From assembly GCA_041649295.1 (NCBI GenBank), contig JBAZNI010000001.1, positions 496,001-560,000 on the forward strand: DNA of 64,000 bases, in the 5' to 3' direction. The translations under genes and the position numbers were made by a program. The first letter of the stretch is position 1. The number at the start of each line of letters is the position of its first letter. The notes under the pieces are model-generated. The model saw nothing but the letters and a program-made list of their open reading frames with translations. It did no database searches and was not told the origin of the DNA. The stretch is from JACPLR01 sp041649295. Lineage in GTDB: Archaea > Nanobdellota > Nanobdellia > Pacearchaeales > GW2011-AR1. This document shows, in pieces, positions 1-8,659 of this stretch.

Positions 1-88
1 TTTTTAAAGCTGCCGGTTGGGATTTTGTTTTTCTTATGTTATTTTTTAACGCAATAATATTTATAACCATGTATTTATCTAATTAATA

Positions 89-355
89 ATGGTGAATATT
101 TGGGATAGCAATTCTTCTATAAATCCAGATAATGGTATGTATTTAGGTATTGCTAAAGATTTGTATATGGAAGATTGGAGAAAATGCAAAGAGATGTATC
201 TTGGTTTAGACCCTAATGTTAGACAGGAATTAGATATTTATTTAGTCAAGGTTCGACATATGGAAATTTGGCAGGATCTTAGAGAATTAGCTGAATTAAA
301 AAAACAACAGAGCAGGATTCCTCCAATTACTTTTAGCAACAGACATGTTGCTTAA
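89..355 (+). CDS. small hypothetical protein, 88 aa
   Basis: I do not recognise this protein. It is soluble and mostly helical in appearance, rich in Leu, Glu and Met, with no cysteine pairs, signal peptide or membrane segment. The ATG is preceded by a TATA-like box (TTTATAAC at 60-67) at the distance seen for leaderless genes in this window, which supports both the gene and its start. Its stop codon overlaps the stop of the convergent DNA polymerase gene by a few bases. Gene status is likely; function unknown. Confidence 0.6.
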   Translation: MVNIWDSNSSINPDNGMYLGIAKDLYMEDWRKCKEMYLGLDPNVRQELDIYLVKVRHMEIWQDLRELAELKKQQSRIPPITFSNRHVA

Positions 356-2784
356 AACTCTCCAAGAGTCATTTGCTTTTTTCCTTCTATTAGCTCTTTC
401 ATGTCGACGTTGAAAACTTGGAAGATATTTTCAACTGCCGGGATAACTTGTTTTGTTAAGTAGTAAGTAATATCATAAGGTTTTTTTTCAGATGGAAAAG
501 ATGCTTTTTCTCTTGCAAGTGCTTTTTTATCATTGCTTTCTGCTATGAAATATTCAATCAGCATATTTTGTTCAACGGGCAAACCTTCTGCAAGCATTTT
601 TCTTGCAATTGTTACATGTGGAGTAACTGCTTTATATTCTGAAAGAGGTTTTTTTAGCTGTGTTCTTATAATAAGCAATTTTTTATCAACTTTTCTTTCT
701 TTAAGTTTTTTTATTATTTCTTTTGCAAATTCTAAAGCAGATTTTTCATTTCCTTCTTTTAGTATTTTTTCAAGTACCTTATTCTGAAGTTCTCTTGCCA
801 ACGGACACCAATCTCTTCTTACAGTTTCAAAACCTCTTATTTTCATCTTTCCTTTTTCATTTATTAAAGCATATTTTTTCTTAGCACCTATCTCTCCTCC
901 TCTTGTTGTAACCCATATGCCTCGTTTGTAAAAATCTTCTAATTCTAATTCCATAATTCCAGGAAGTTTTGAATTAATATTTTTTAACATCGACATTACT
1001 TGCGATTTTGATTTTTTATCCTGAAGAAGACAAACACTATCGGTATCTGAATAGATAACTTCATATCCTTCATCTGTTATTTTTTCAATTGTATCTTTTA
1101 TTACTTTTCTTGCAAGTGCTGCTGTTGATGCAGCTGCTTCTCTGCAATAATATCTCGCTCCAAAAAATCCCTGATATCCGTAAGCGGCATTTGCAAGCAA
1201 TTTGAATGCATTGCTTCTTGCTTTTAAGATAGGAGAGGGGTATTTTTTATATTCCTGTTTGTATTTTTTTCTTAATTTAATGATTTCTTCAAGCATTTTT
1301 GGGAAGAATTCCCTCTCTTTTTCAAAATAAACCTTTTCTCTTCCAATATCAACCTCTAGGGCATTTGAAGATTTTTTTTCTAAAAATGTTGATTTGGATA
1401 GATTATAAGTTACTATCACACTCCCATACATGCTTGTAAAATCAAACATAACAATATCATTGTATAGTGCGGGCCTTGGTTCTAAAACAAATGCCCCCTC
1501 GTATCTTTCCTGCTCTCTTCTTTTTCCTATTTCATTGTGCTCTGGTTTTCGCTCAATTATTTCATTGTATTCTGCTAAATTATGGATTATATAATTTTCT
1601 ACATTTGATGCCATTCCTGCCCTTGAAACTTCAAATAAAGGCTCTTGCATTACTCTGCTGAATTCTGACATATCTGGCCATATTTTCATAAAAAGATTAT
1701 AAGTTAGGACACTATCCTGTAGGTTATATTTAAAAAATTCTTCCCAATCATTTTTTTCCATTTCATTTTCGTGTTTAAATTCATAGTCGTGTTTTTTCTC
1801 CCCTAAAAGCTCTGATGCAACTTCATTAAGGGAAAGAGTTTCTGACTGTAGATACTGTGAATAAGCTGTTTGTATAAATTTTAACAAATCAACATGAACA
1901 ACTCCTGATATTTTTCCTCTTGGATTCATGCCCCCTGTAAATTTTAAATTGCTATCGTCAATTCCAAGATTTAACATTATTTTGTTTTTTTCAGCTCTTG
2001 ATTTTAAATAAGGCAAGTCAAACCCGTCTGAATAATACCCTGTTAAAATGTCTGGGGATATTTTTTTATAATACGCCACAAATGATTTAATCATTTCTTC
2101 TTCACTTTTATAATACTCAACATTTGGTATTCTTCTATCCTGTTTCTTCCATGTAAGAACTTTTTTGAAATTATTAGAAACCAGGGAAATCATCAGTATT
2201 TTTCCTTTTCCAATTTCAAATTCATCTGTTTCAATGTCAAAAGCGAGTATCTTTGGAATAAATTCTTTCTGCTCATTTTTTATTTCACTCGTCTTGATTT
2301 TAACTGTTAAATCCACATGCAACTTAGAACTAATTCCTCCAAATTCGTTGCTGTTATCTATTGCTTCTCCAGTTATTTTATGCCATGTTAATGGAGTGAG
2401 ATTTTTTTCAAGAATATATCGAGTTATACTTGAAATATCATGCTCTCTTATTTTGTCAATTTCCGGAGATTTTATTTTTTCGCTTACTTTATTTATTTCT
2501 GAATGGTTTTCAACTGTTATTTTTAATGCTTTAATTTTCTCCCCCATAAAATTTTTGTCTTCTGGTCTTATTTCTACCACCCCTGATAGTTTTTTTATTT
2601 TCTTAATAAGATGCTTTACCTTTTCTTCATCTAATTTTGGCTTTAAAATAACATAAAAATAGCTGGAGTAATTATCAATTAAACATATTTTTTTCCCAGA
2701 ATATGTTCTTCCGATTATTCTAACATAATCTTTTTTATTAAATTCAAAATAGCTGTAATCTAAAGGAATAAAGTCAAGTTCCAT
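352..2784 (-). CDS. polB: family B DNA polymerase (replicative, with 3'-5' exonuclease)
   Basis: Replicative DNA polymerase with proofreading. At 810 aa it has the usual length of archaeal PolB. The exonuclease domain shows ExoI FDIET (182-186), ExoII-like GFDLPYL (254-260) and ExoIII YNLQD (353-357). The polymerase domain shows motif A DFTSMYGS (448-455), motif B KLLANAAYGYQGF (528-540) and motif C YSDTDSV (578-584). The C-terminus QMTLGEF resembles a PCNA-binding PIP box. Oddities: motif A has Gly where family members usually have Pro (SLYPS), and ExoII has Tyr where Asn is usual (YNxDxFD); catalytic acids are all kept. An AT box lies 25 nt before the ATG. It is convergent with the 88-aa gene. 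The family call is certain; the subgroup (PolB1/B3) is not decided. Confidence 0.97.
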   Translation of the reverse strand: MELDFIPLDYSYFEFNKKDYVRIIGRTYSGKKICLIDNYSSYFYVILKPKLDEEKVKHLIKKIKKLSGVVEIRPEDKNFMGEKIKALKITVENHSEINKVSEKIKSPEIDKIREHDISSITRYILEKNLTPLTWHKITGEAIDNSNEFGGISSKLHVDLTVKIKTSEIKNEQKEFIPKILAFDIETDEFEIGKGKILMISLVSNNFKKVLTWKKQDRRIPNVEYYKSEEEMIKSFVAYYKKISPDILTGYYSDGFDLPYLKSRAEKNKIMLNLGIDDSNLKFTGGMNPRGKISGVVHVDLLKFIQTAYSQYLQSETLSLNEVASELLGEKKHDYEFKHENEMEKNDWEEFFKYNLQDSVLTYNLFMKIWPDMSEFSRVMQEPLFEVSRAGMASNVENYIIHNLAEYNEIIERKPEHNEIGKRREQERYEGAFVLEPRPALYNDIVMFDFTSMYGSVIVTYNLSKSTFLEKKSSNALEVDIGREKVYFEKEREFFPKMLEEIIKLRKKYKQEYKKYPSPILKARSNAFKLLANAAYGYQGFFGARYYCREAAASTAALARKVIKDTIEKITDEGYEVIYSDTDSVCLLQDKKSKSQVMSMLKNINSKLPGIMELELEDFYKRGIWVTTRGGEIGAKKKYALINEKGKMKIRGFETVRRDWCPLARELQNKVLEKILKEGNEKSALEFAKEIIKKLKERKVDKKLLIIRTQLKKPLSEYKAVTPHVTIARKMLAEGLPVEQNMLIEYFIAESNDKKALAREKASFPSEKKPYDITYYLTKQVIPAVENIFQVFNVDMKELIEGKKQMTLGEF

Positions 2785-2946
2785 GGATATGCTAAGATAA
2801 AGGAATATTAAAATGTTAGGTTTATTTGTGATTGTATTTTAGATGAAATGTTAATAATTTTTTTGACTTATAAAGTTAATTTTGTTTATTATTTCTTAGG
2901 AGTAACAAATAGGAAAGTTTAAAAACCTCTAAAAAGATATATTTTC

Positions 2947-3207
2947 ATGAAAACAGGAAGAGAACACCAAACAATAAGGGGAAAAAATGGCACAGATTAT
3001 ATAGTTAGTGCAGTAGCATGTATCTTAGCCACATTGTTGCCAGGTTATTGTGCTTATAATGTACATAACATAGCAAAAGCAAAAGAAGCAGTAACCCAAG
3101 AATGGAATGCATACCAGAAAGAACACCCAGATTTTAACAGAAACGAGTGGGTAACGATTGATTTAAAAAAACTTGAAGAAAAATATAGATTAAATAAAGA
3201 AGATTAA
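2947..3207 (+). CDS. small single-TM hypothetical protein, 86 aa
   Basis: Unrecognised. A short basic N-terminus is followed by a hydrophobic segment at about residues 18-38 and a hydrophilic, charged C-terminal helix, so a small membrane-anchored protein with a soluble tail is likely. A TTTAAAAA box is centred 25.5 nt before the ATG, matching leaderless promoters here. The stop codon overlaps the start of the next small gene by one base, so the two are probably co-transcribed. Confidence 0.6.
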   Translation: MKTGREHQTIRGKNGTDYIVSAVACILATLLPGYCAYNVHNIAKAKEAVTQEWNAYQKEHPDFNRNEWVTIDLKKLEEKYRLNKED

Positions 3208-3413
3208 TGATTATGGCACTTCAACCAATATCAATAGGGGAAATAGCGCAAAGATTTTTAGACTATGAAACTGGAAAAATGGATAAAGTAGTTGCTGATT
3301 CTCATCCTAGGTGGAAAAAACCTGAAAATTATGAATTATTCCAAAGAAAAGAGGATAGAAAGAAAACAAGATATATAGAAGTACCTGGATTCAGAGATGA
3401 TAGAGATATTTAG
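3207..3413 (+). CDS. small hypothetical protein, 68 aa
   Basis: Unrecognised, hydrophilic, rich in Arg, Lys and acidic residues, with no cysteines or membrane segment. Its ATG overlaps the stop of the preceding small membrane protein gene by one base (TAATG), which suggests translational coupling. A second in-frame ATG lies two codons later and could be the real start. No motif suggests a role. Confidence 0.5.
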   Translation: MIMALQPISIGEIAQRFLDYETGKMDKVVADSHPRWKKPENYELFQRKEDRKKTRYIEVPGFRDDRDI

Positions 3414-3453
3414 TTATCGCTAATTATTTATATTAGCATTATCTTGTTATTTT

Positions 3454-4458
3454 ATGGGTTTAAATATAAGAGATATTGTTCCAAAAAGAAGAGTAGAGGT
3501 TAGTGAGTTAAAAGGGAAGATTGTTGCTGTAGATGCTTTTAATATTCTTTATCAATTTTTAGGTTCAATAAGGCAATATGATGGAACTCCTCTGCAGGAT
3601 AAACAAGGCAAGGTTACAAGCCATTTATCTGGATTATTTTACAGGAATATCAATTTGTTAAGCGAAGGTATTAAACTCATCTATGTTTTTGATGGAACTC
3701 CTCCTGATTTAAAGGGTGTAACTAGAGATAAAAGACAGGAAGTAAAAGACATAGCATTTGGGAAATATAAAAAAGCTAAAGAAAACGACGATTATGGAGC
3801 TATGAGAAAGTATAGTCAACAAATGTCTAAACTGACTAATGAAATGATTGAAGAGAGTAAGGAGTTACTAGAAGCAATGGGAATTGCAGTTGTTCAAGCT
3901 CCAGGAGAAGGAGAAGCTCAAGCATCTGAAATTGCAAAAAGAGAAGCTTATTCTGTTGTTTCGCAGGATTATGATTGCTTATTATTTGGAGCACCAAGAT
4001 TAATTCAGAATCTAACAATGGCTAAAACACGAAAAACTGCGACAGGAGTAGTTGAAATAACCCCCGAAATAATTGAACTTGAAAAAGTGCTTAATCATCT
4101 GCAGTTAAACCACGACCAGCTGATTTCTTTAGGAATTTTAGTAGGTACAGATTATAACCCCTCTGGAATAAGGGGAATTGGGCAGAAAAAAGCTTTGCAA
4201 TTTGTGCAGAAATACAAAATTCCTTCTGTTATTTTTAAGCAGTTTCCAGATATGGATTTTGATTGGAAAGTGATATTTGAACTTTTTAAAAAACCCGATG
4301 TTATAAAAAATCCTGAAATTACTTTTCCAAAAATTAATAAGGACAAAATAAAAGGAATTCTTATGAAGCACGATTTTTCTGAAGAAAGAATAGAAAATCA
4401 GTTACATAAGCTGATGGAATTAAGAGAAAAATTAAAACAGAAGACGCTGTTTGGGTGA
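3454..4458 (+). CDS. fen: flap endonuclease 1 (FEN1/XPG family)
   Basis: Structure-specific 5' nuclease that removes Okazaki-fragment flaps. The 334-aa length is normal. Metal-binding acids stand where FEN1 has them: D27 (VAVDAFN), D80 (VFDGTPP), E152 and E154 (GEGEAQA), D172 and D174 (SQDYD), and D233 (GTDYN), followed by the helix-hairpin-helix GIRGIGQKKAL. Archaeal FEN1 usually ends in a PIP box of the form QxxLxxWF; here the protein stops at KQKTLFG, so PCNA binding may be weak or altered. A TATA box (3425-3432) lies 25.5 nt before the ATG. The gene ends one base from the stop of the convergent YitT gene. Confidence 0.96.
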   Translation: MGLNIRDIVPKRRVEVSELKGKIVAVDAFNILYQFLGSIRQYDGTPLQDKQGKVTSHLSGLFYRNINLLSEGIKLIYVFDGTPPDLKGVTRDKRQEVKDIAFGKYKKAKENDDYGAMRKYSQQMSKLTNEMIEESKELLEAMGIAVVQAPGEGEAQASEIAKREAYSVVSQDYDCLLFGAPRLIQNLTMAKTRKTATGVVEITPEIIELEKVLNHLQLNHDQLISLGILVGTDYNPSGIRGIGQKKALQFVQKYKIPSVIFKQFPDMDFDWKVIFELFKKPDVIKNPEITFPKINKDKIKGILMKHDFSEERIENQLHKLMELREKLKQKTLFG

Positions 4459-5325
4459 TTAATGCAGAGGCCTTTTTTTAATTATACCTCCCCTGATTTC
4501 TCTTATTCCCTGCTCGATTATGACTGCCTCAGGATCTATTGAAATTATCTCTTGCTTTATTTTTGTCACTTCCAACCTTGTTATAAAGGTAAAGAGTATA
4601 TCTATTTCTTTTTCAGAATTATCCAGATACCCTCTTTTTCCATTATAGATTGTCACGCCCTTTCCAAAGTCATTTATCAAACTCTTGCGAATTTTTCCGC
4701 TTTTTTTTGATATTATTGTTATCCCTATATATTCTTCAATCCCCTGGATAAAAAAATCAACTGTTTTTGACGCTGCTAAGTAAGTTAATATCGAGTAAAG
4801 TGCAACTTCAATCCCTAAAAGAAATGTAGCAAAAGAAAAGATTATTATATTTATTATAAGGATAATCTCTCCGATAGTTAATCCTGTTTTTTTACTTAAA
4901 TAAACAGAGAGGACTTCAGTTCCATCTAATACCCCCCCACCTCTAACTGCTAAACCCACTCCTGAACCAAGCAAAAATCCTCCAAAAATTGCGACAAGAA
5001 GCTTATCAGAAGTAAGTGTAGGATATTCAATGAAAACCAAACATAAAGATAATCCTAAGACTGCCAATAATGTTTTTATTGCAAAAGTATTTCCTACTTG
5101 TTTTCTCGCAAGAAGAATAAACGGCAGATTCAGCATAAATATAAATACTGAAACTGGAATAGGGGTTAGAAAAGAAATTAGCAGTGAAACCCCTGTAACT
5201 CCCCCATCAATAAATCCATTTGGAATTAGGAAGCTTTTAAGCCCAAAACCTGCGATTAATATGCCTAAAATTATTAAGAAAAATTCTTTAAACAACAGCA
5301 ATCCCAAATTAATCACCCTTTTCAT
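4459..5325 (-). CDS. YitT-family membrane protein (DUF161 + DUF2179)
   Basis: Integral membrane protein of the YitT family: about six hydrophobic segments in residues 8-195, with the duplicated small-residue motifs typical of the family (PNGFIDGGVTG and RGGGVLDGTE), then a cytosolic C-terminal domain of about 90 aa matching DUF2179. The substrate of this family is not established. The longer reading starts at a TTG (5340); the ATG at 5325 is chosen because a perfect TTTATAAA box (5347-5354) is centred 25.5 nt upstream. It is convergent with fen with no gap. Confidence 0.85.
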   Translation of the reverse strand: MKRVINLGLLLFKEFFLIILGILIAGFGLKSFLIPNGFIDGGVTGVSLLISFLTPIPVSVFIFMLNLPFILLARKQVGNTFAIKTLLAVLGLSLCLVFIEYPTLTSDKLLVAIFGGFLLGSGVGLAVRGGGVLDGTEVLSVYLSKKTGLTIGEIILIINIIIFSFATFLLGIEVALYSILTYLAASKTVDFFIQGIEEYIGITIISKKSGKIRKSLINDFGKGVTIYNGKRGYLDNSEKEIDILFTFITRLEVTKIKQEIISIDPEAVIIEQGIREIRGGIIKKRPLH

Positions 5326-5465
5326 AAATATATTCAACAAAGCAATTTTATAAATCTTAACATAAAAAAGCTATTCAAACCCGTTAGATATATAAAACTA
5401 ACTTTCTTAAAACTTATAATCTAAAAAATTTATAATCTAAGTGCAGATTTGATTAAAGAGGAAAA

Positions 5466-6410
5466 ATGATTTTTTTAAACTTAGTGTTATTTCTAATATT
5501 TCTTTTAATCCTGATTAAATGTGCAGATTATGCTATTCGATTTTCTTCAAGGATTGCTAAAGTGCTTCGTTTTCCAGAGTTTATTGTAAGTTTTTTTATC
5601 ATTGCATTGATTTCAGTTCTTCCTGAAGCAACAATTTCAGTTATGGCTGCTATTAATGGAGAGCCTGAATTAGGGCTTGGAACTTTACTAGGTTCAAATG
5701 TCGCAGATTTAACCTTGGTTTTTGGCATTGTTGCCTTGTTTTCTTCTAAAGGGATAAGAGTTAAGAGCAGGATGTTAAGCAATAATTTTTTTTATTTAGT
5801 GCTCCTTTTTTCCCCGCTTATTCTGGGGTTTGACGGAAATTTCTCTAGGGTAGATGGTTTGATATTAATTTTGTTAGGTTTGTTATTTTTTGTTAAAATT
5901 TATTTAGATAGTTATAGATTTCATAAAAAATTTGATAATACTGAAAGAGCACCTTTATTTAAGAGTTTGATATTTTTAATAATTAGTATCGGGTTTTTGC
6001 TGTTTAGTGCTTACCTAACTGTGAAATTTGCAGTGAATTTTGCTTATGATGTTTCATTACCTCCAATACTAATTGGAATCACCATACTTGCATTTGGAAC
6101 TTGCCTTCCTGAACTTGTCTTTTCCATTAAATCTGTCAGGAAAAATCACGACGAGCTTGCATTGGGTGATGTGCTTGGGACAGTGATTACTGATGCAACT
6201 ATTATATTGGGAATTATTGCATTAATTTTTCCATTTAGTTATAATCCATATAACATTTATATTACTGGGGGGGCAATGTTTTTAGCAGGTATTTTTGTAA
6301 CTATTTTTATGAAATCAGATAAGTCCATAAATAAAACAGAAGGGCTGATTTTAATTTTATTTTATGTGTTATTTGTTTTTATAGAATTTTTTGTTAATAA
6401 TCTGCTTTGA
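5466..6410 (+). CDS. sodium/calcium exchanger family protein (CaCA, YrbG-like)
   Basis: Cation antiporter with about ten membrane helices. The two inverted alpha repeats that form the ion-binding centre are visible: ALISVLPEATIS followed by GSNVADL (48-82), and FGTCLPELVFS followed by a GDVLGTVITD segment (about 210-240). Both carry the conserved Pro-Glu pair. The length (314 aa) is normal for prokaryotic members. An SD-like AGAGG precedes the ATG. Ca2+/Na+ or H+ exchange is inferred from the family and the ion is not proven. Confidence 0.9.
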   Translation: MIFLNLVLFLIFLLILIKCADYAIRFSSRIAKVLRFPEFIVSFFIIALISVLPEATISVMAAINGEPELGLGTLLGSNVADLTLVFGIVALFSSKGIRVKSRMLSNNFFYLVLLFSPLILGFDGNFSRVDGLILILLGLLFFVKIYLDSYRFHKKFDNTERAPLFKSLIFLIISIGFLLFSAYLTVKFAVNFAYDVSLPPILIGITILAFGTCLPELVFSIKSVRKNHDELALGDVLGTVITDATIILGIIALIFPFSYNPYNIYITGGAMFLAGIFVTIFMKSDKSINKTEGLILILFYVLFVFIEFFVNNLL

Positions 6411-6472
6411 ATTAATTAATTGCCGGATGTAATAAGAAGTTTTATAAACTTGCAGGCAATTATAATATCGGT

Positions 6473-7633
6473 ATGGATAATAAAAAAGGGGTTAGTGGTG
6501 TTATTGTTGCAGTTTTAATGCTATTAGTTGTAATTGCTGCTGTCGGAATTTTCTGGGCAGTTACAATGACTTTTATCAAATCTACAAAAGATGAAGTTTC
6601 ACTTGGATTAAAAACTGTGGATTTTAGCATTGACAAAGAAAATGTTTATTATGAACCAGACGGAAGTGGAACTTTGAAAATAAAAGTTGTTCGGGGGCGT
6701 GGCAGCGGAGATTTTGACGGCGTAAGATTCACTTTTGAAGATTCTGATGGAGAAACAAAATCTGTAACTAAGAAAAAAGAATTAGGGGAGATGGAATCCT
6801 ATGTGTTTAATATTAACCCTGTTGAAATTGAAGATATTAGTTTCGTGAAAATAACTGCAAGAGCAATGGCTGAGGACAGCAACGGAAAGGAAAAATACAG
6901 TGAAATAAGTGATTTTGTTTTAACTGGAAAATCTTTTGTCAAAGATGACAGCTTAATTTTATACCTGCCTTTAGATGGAGATGCGATAGATGCTTCTTTT
7001 GGAGACAATGATGGAATTGTTTCAGGTGCAACTTCAGTTTCAGGAGGAATTGTTGGTAATGCTTATGAATTTCAGGATGATGCCAACATTGTTTCTATAG
7101 ATAGTATTGCTTTTGGAAATAATGCGGATTTAAATATGGGAACTGGCAGTTTTACAATTAGTTTTTGGTTAAAGAATTTTGATTTTACTACAAATCACTT
7201 TGTTTTTTCAAAAGGAGAGGCATGGACTGCTAACGTGCATGGTTATGATATTCGCGGGGGAAATGGAAAAATAATTGCAAGGATTAATGATGGAACTCTT
7301 GGAGAGGGGGTTAAAGCTTCATTTAATCCTGGAAGCTCTTTTAATAATAATAGCTGGAATCATTTTTCACTGACAGTTGACAGAACAAATAATATAATGG
7401 CATGGTTTGTTAATAATGTTAAATATAATGTTACAGATATCTCGGGTGTTTCTGGGAATTTGGACAATGTCAGGGGGTTTATGATTGGATGCTATGATTC
7501 TTTTATTGCTCCGGTTACAGTATGTGATGATTTCACTATAGACACAAATATGACAATAGATGAAGTCCGCATTTATAAAAGATTATTAAGCCCAGAAGAA
7601 ATAAATATTATCTATAACTCTGCCAATAGTTAA
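6473..7633 (+). CDS. archaeal pilin-like protein with LamG/ConA-like domain
   Basis: Surface protein with a class III signal: MDNKKG followed by VSGVIVAVLMLLVV, the site cut by the archaeal prepilin peptidase, with cleavage expected after Gly6. The hydrophobic stretch at 8-33 would form the pilus core helix (DUF1628/pilin_N type). Residues 35-150 are beta-rich, and residues about 160-383 match a concanavalin A-like/LamG domain (LPLDGDAIDA start, DEVRIYKRLLSPEEI end), a fold often used in carbohydrate binding. TATA box at 6441-6448. Membrane-anchored or pilus-associated adhesion is inferred. Confidence 0.85.
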   Translation: MDNKKGVSGVIVAVLMLLVVIAAVGIFWAVTMTFIKSTKDEVSLGLKTVDFSIDKENVYYEPDGSGTLKIKVVRGRGSGDFDGVRFTFEDSDGETKSVTKKKELGEMESYVFNINPVEIEDISFVKITARAMAEDSNGKEKYSEISDFVLTGKSFVKDDSLILYLPLDGDAIDASFGDNDGIVSGATSVSGGIVGNAYEFQDDANIVSIDSIAFGNNADLNMGTGSFTISFWLKNFDFTTNHFVFSKGEAWTANVHGYDIRGGNGKIIARINDGTLGEGVKASFNPGSSFNNNSWNHFSLTVDRTNNIMAWFVNNVKYNVTDISGVSGNLDNVRGFMIGCYDSFIAPVTVCDDFTIDTNMTIDEVRIYKRLLSPEEINIIYNSANS

Positions 7634-7691
7634 TTTTTTAAAAAAAATCTTATATGGTTAGATTTATTAATTAAATATCTTTTTATAATTT

Positions 7692-8480
7692 ATGAAAGCC
7701 GAAATTCCCAAATCCTATGATATTATTGGAAACATAGCTATTTTGAAATTTTCCAAAGATATTAAAAAAAAGGATAAGGTAAAAATTGCAAAAAAAGTTC
7801 TTGAAGAAATCAAATCAGTCAAAACTGTTCTGGAAAAAACCGGAAAAGTTAGCGGAAGATTAAGAAAAATAAAAACTAATTATTTATCAGGAGAAAAAAC
7901 TAAAATTGCAGAGTATAAGGAAAACAACTGCAGGTTTAAGTTTGATGTTGAAGAGGCATATTTTTCCCCAAGATTAAGCAATGAACGAAAAGAAATTGCA
8001 ATGCAAGTAAAAAAAGGGGAAAAAGTTTTGGTTATGTTTGCAGGCGTTGCCCCTTATTCTATTGTAATTGCTAAAAATTCAGAAGCAGAAGTTGTTTATT
8101 CCAATGAGATTAATGTGAAGGCAAGCAAGTCTGCTGAAGAAAATGTCCTTTTAAATAAGCTGAAAAATGTAGTTGTTATTCAAGGAGATTCAAAGAGAAT
8201 CTCCCGCAGATTTGCAGATAAAAAAATAAAGTTTGACAGGATAGTTATGCCCCGTCCGCAGTTAAAAGATACATTTTTGCAAAGCGCTTTTAGTATCATA
8301 AAAAAATCTGGAATAATTAATTATTATGGGTTTTCAGATAATGGTGCAGAAGTTTTAAAATTAATTAGAGAAGAAGCAAAAAAAGCACAAAAAAAGATTA
8401 GACTTTTAAAATTAAAAAAAGCAGGGGATATAGCCCCTTTTAAGTTTAGGTGGCGTGTAGATTTTCTCGTTTTGAATTAG
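7692..8480 (+). CDS. trm5: Trm5/Taw2-family tRNA (position 37) methyltransferase
   Basis: SAM-dependent enzyme of the Trm5 family that acts on G37 of tRNA. The N-terminal 100 aa correspond to the family D2 domain. The Rossmann core shows motif I VMFAGVAPYS (114-123), an acidic motif II (SNEIN), an ENVLLNKL helix, GDSKRI and the motif IV position MPRPQ (186-190). Trm5 usually has NLP/NPP here and Taw2 another sequence, so the exact reaction (m1G37 methylation or aminocarboxypropyl transfer) is uncertain. At 262 aa it lacks the N-terminal D1 domain of full-length Trm5. The gene is monocistronic. Confidence 0.8.
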   Translation: MKAEIPKSYDIIGNIAILKFSKDIKKKDKVKIAKKVLEEIKSVKTVLEKTGKVSGRLRKIKTNYLSGEKTKIAEYKENNCRFKFDVEEAYFSPRLSNERKEIAMQVKKGEKVLVMFAGVAPYSIVIAKNSEAEVVYSNEINVKASKSAEENVLLNKLKNVVVIQGDSKRISRRFADKKIKFDRIVMPRPQLKDTFLQSAFSIIKKSGIINYYGFSDNGAEVLKLIREEAKKAQKKIRLLKLKKAGDIAPFKFRWRVDFLVLN

Positions 8481-8571
8481 CTGATTAAATATTATAAATA
8501 TTAACTAACTGCGGCTATATATAATTAAAGATAAGTAGAGGGGTTATCTGTCAGGATATAAATTAATATTC

Positions 8572-8587
8572 ATACTATAAATAGTAT
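8572..8587. repeat. 7-bp perfect inverted repeat in the promoter region of the helicase gene
   Basis: ATACTAT-AA-ATAGTAT lies about 75 nt before the start of the helicase gene in a 179-bp intergenic stretch. A symmetric site of this kind could be an operator for a dimeric regulator; nothing else in the sequence tests this. Confidence 0.3.
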
Positions 8588-8659
8588 ATTTTTTATGATT
8601 AAAAAAATGTTTTTAAAATAACGAAGTATTTAATAATGCCCAGTTTGATTTAATTATCT

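Noticed and set aside
2165..2656. 163-codon open frame on the plus strand inside polB
   Set aside because: It lies antisense within a confidently assigned gene; its composition (Ser, Phe, Ile) is that of a reverse-frame shadow in AT-rich coding DNA.
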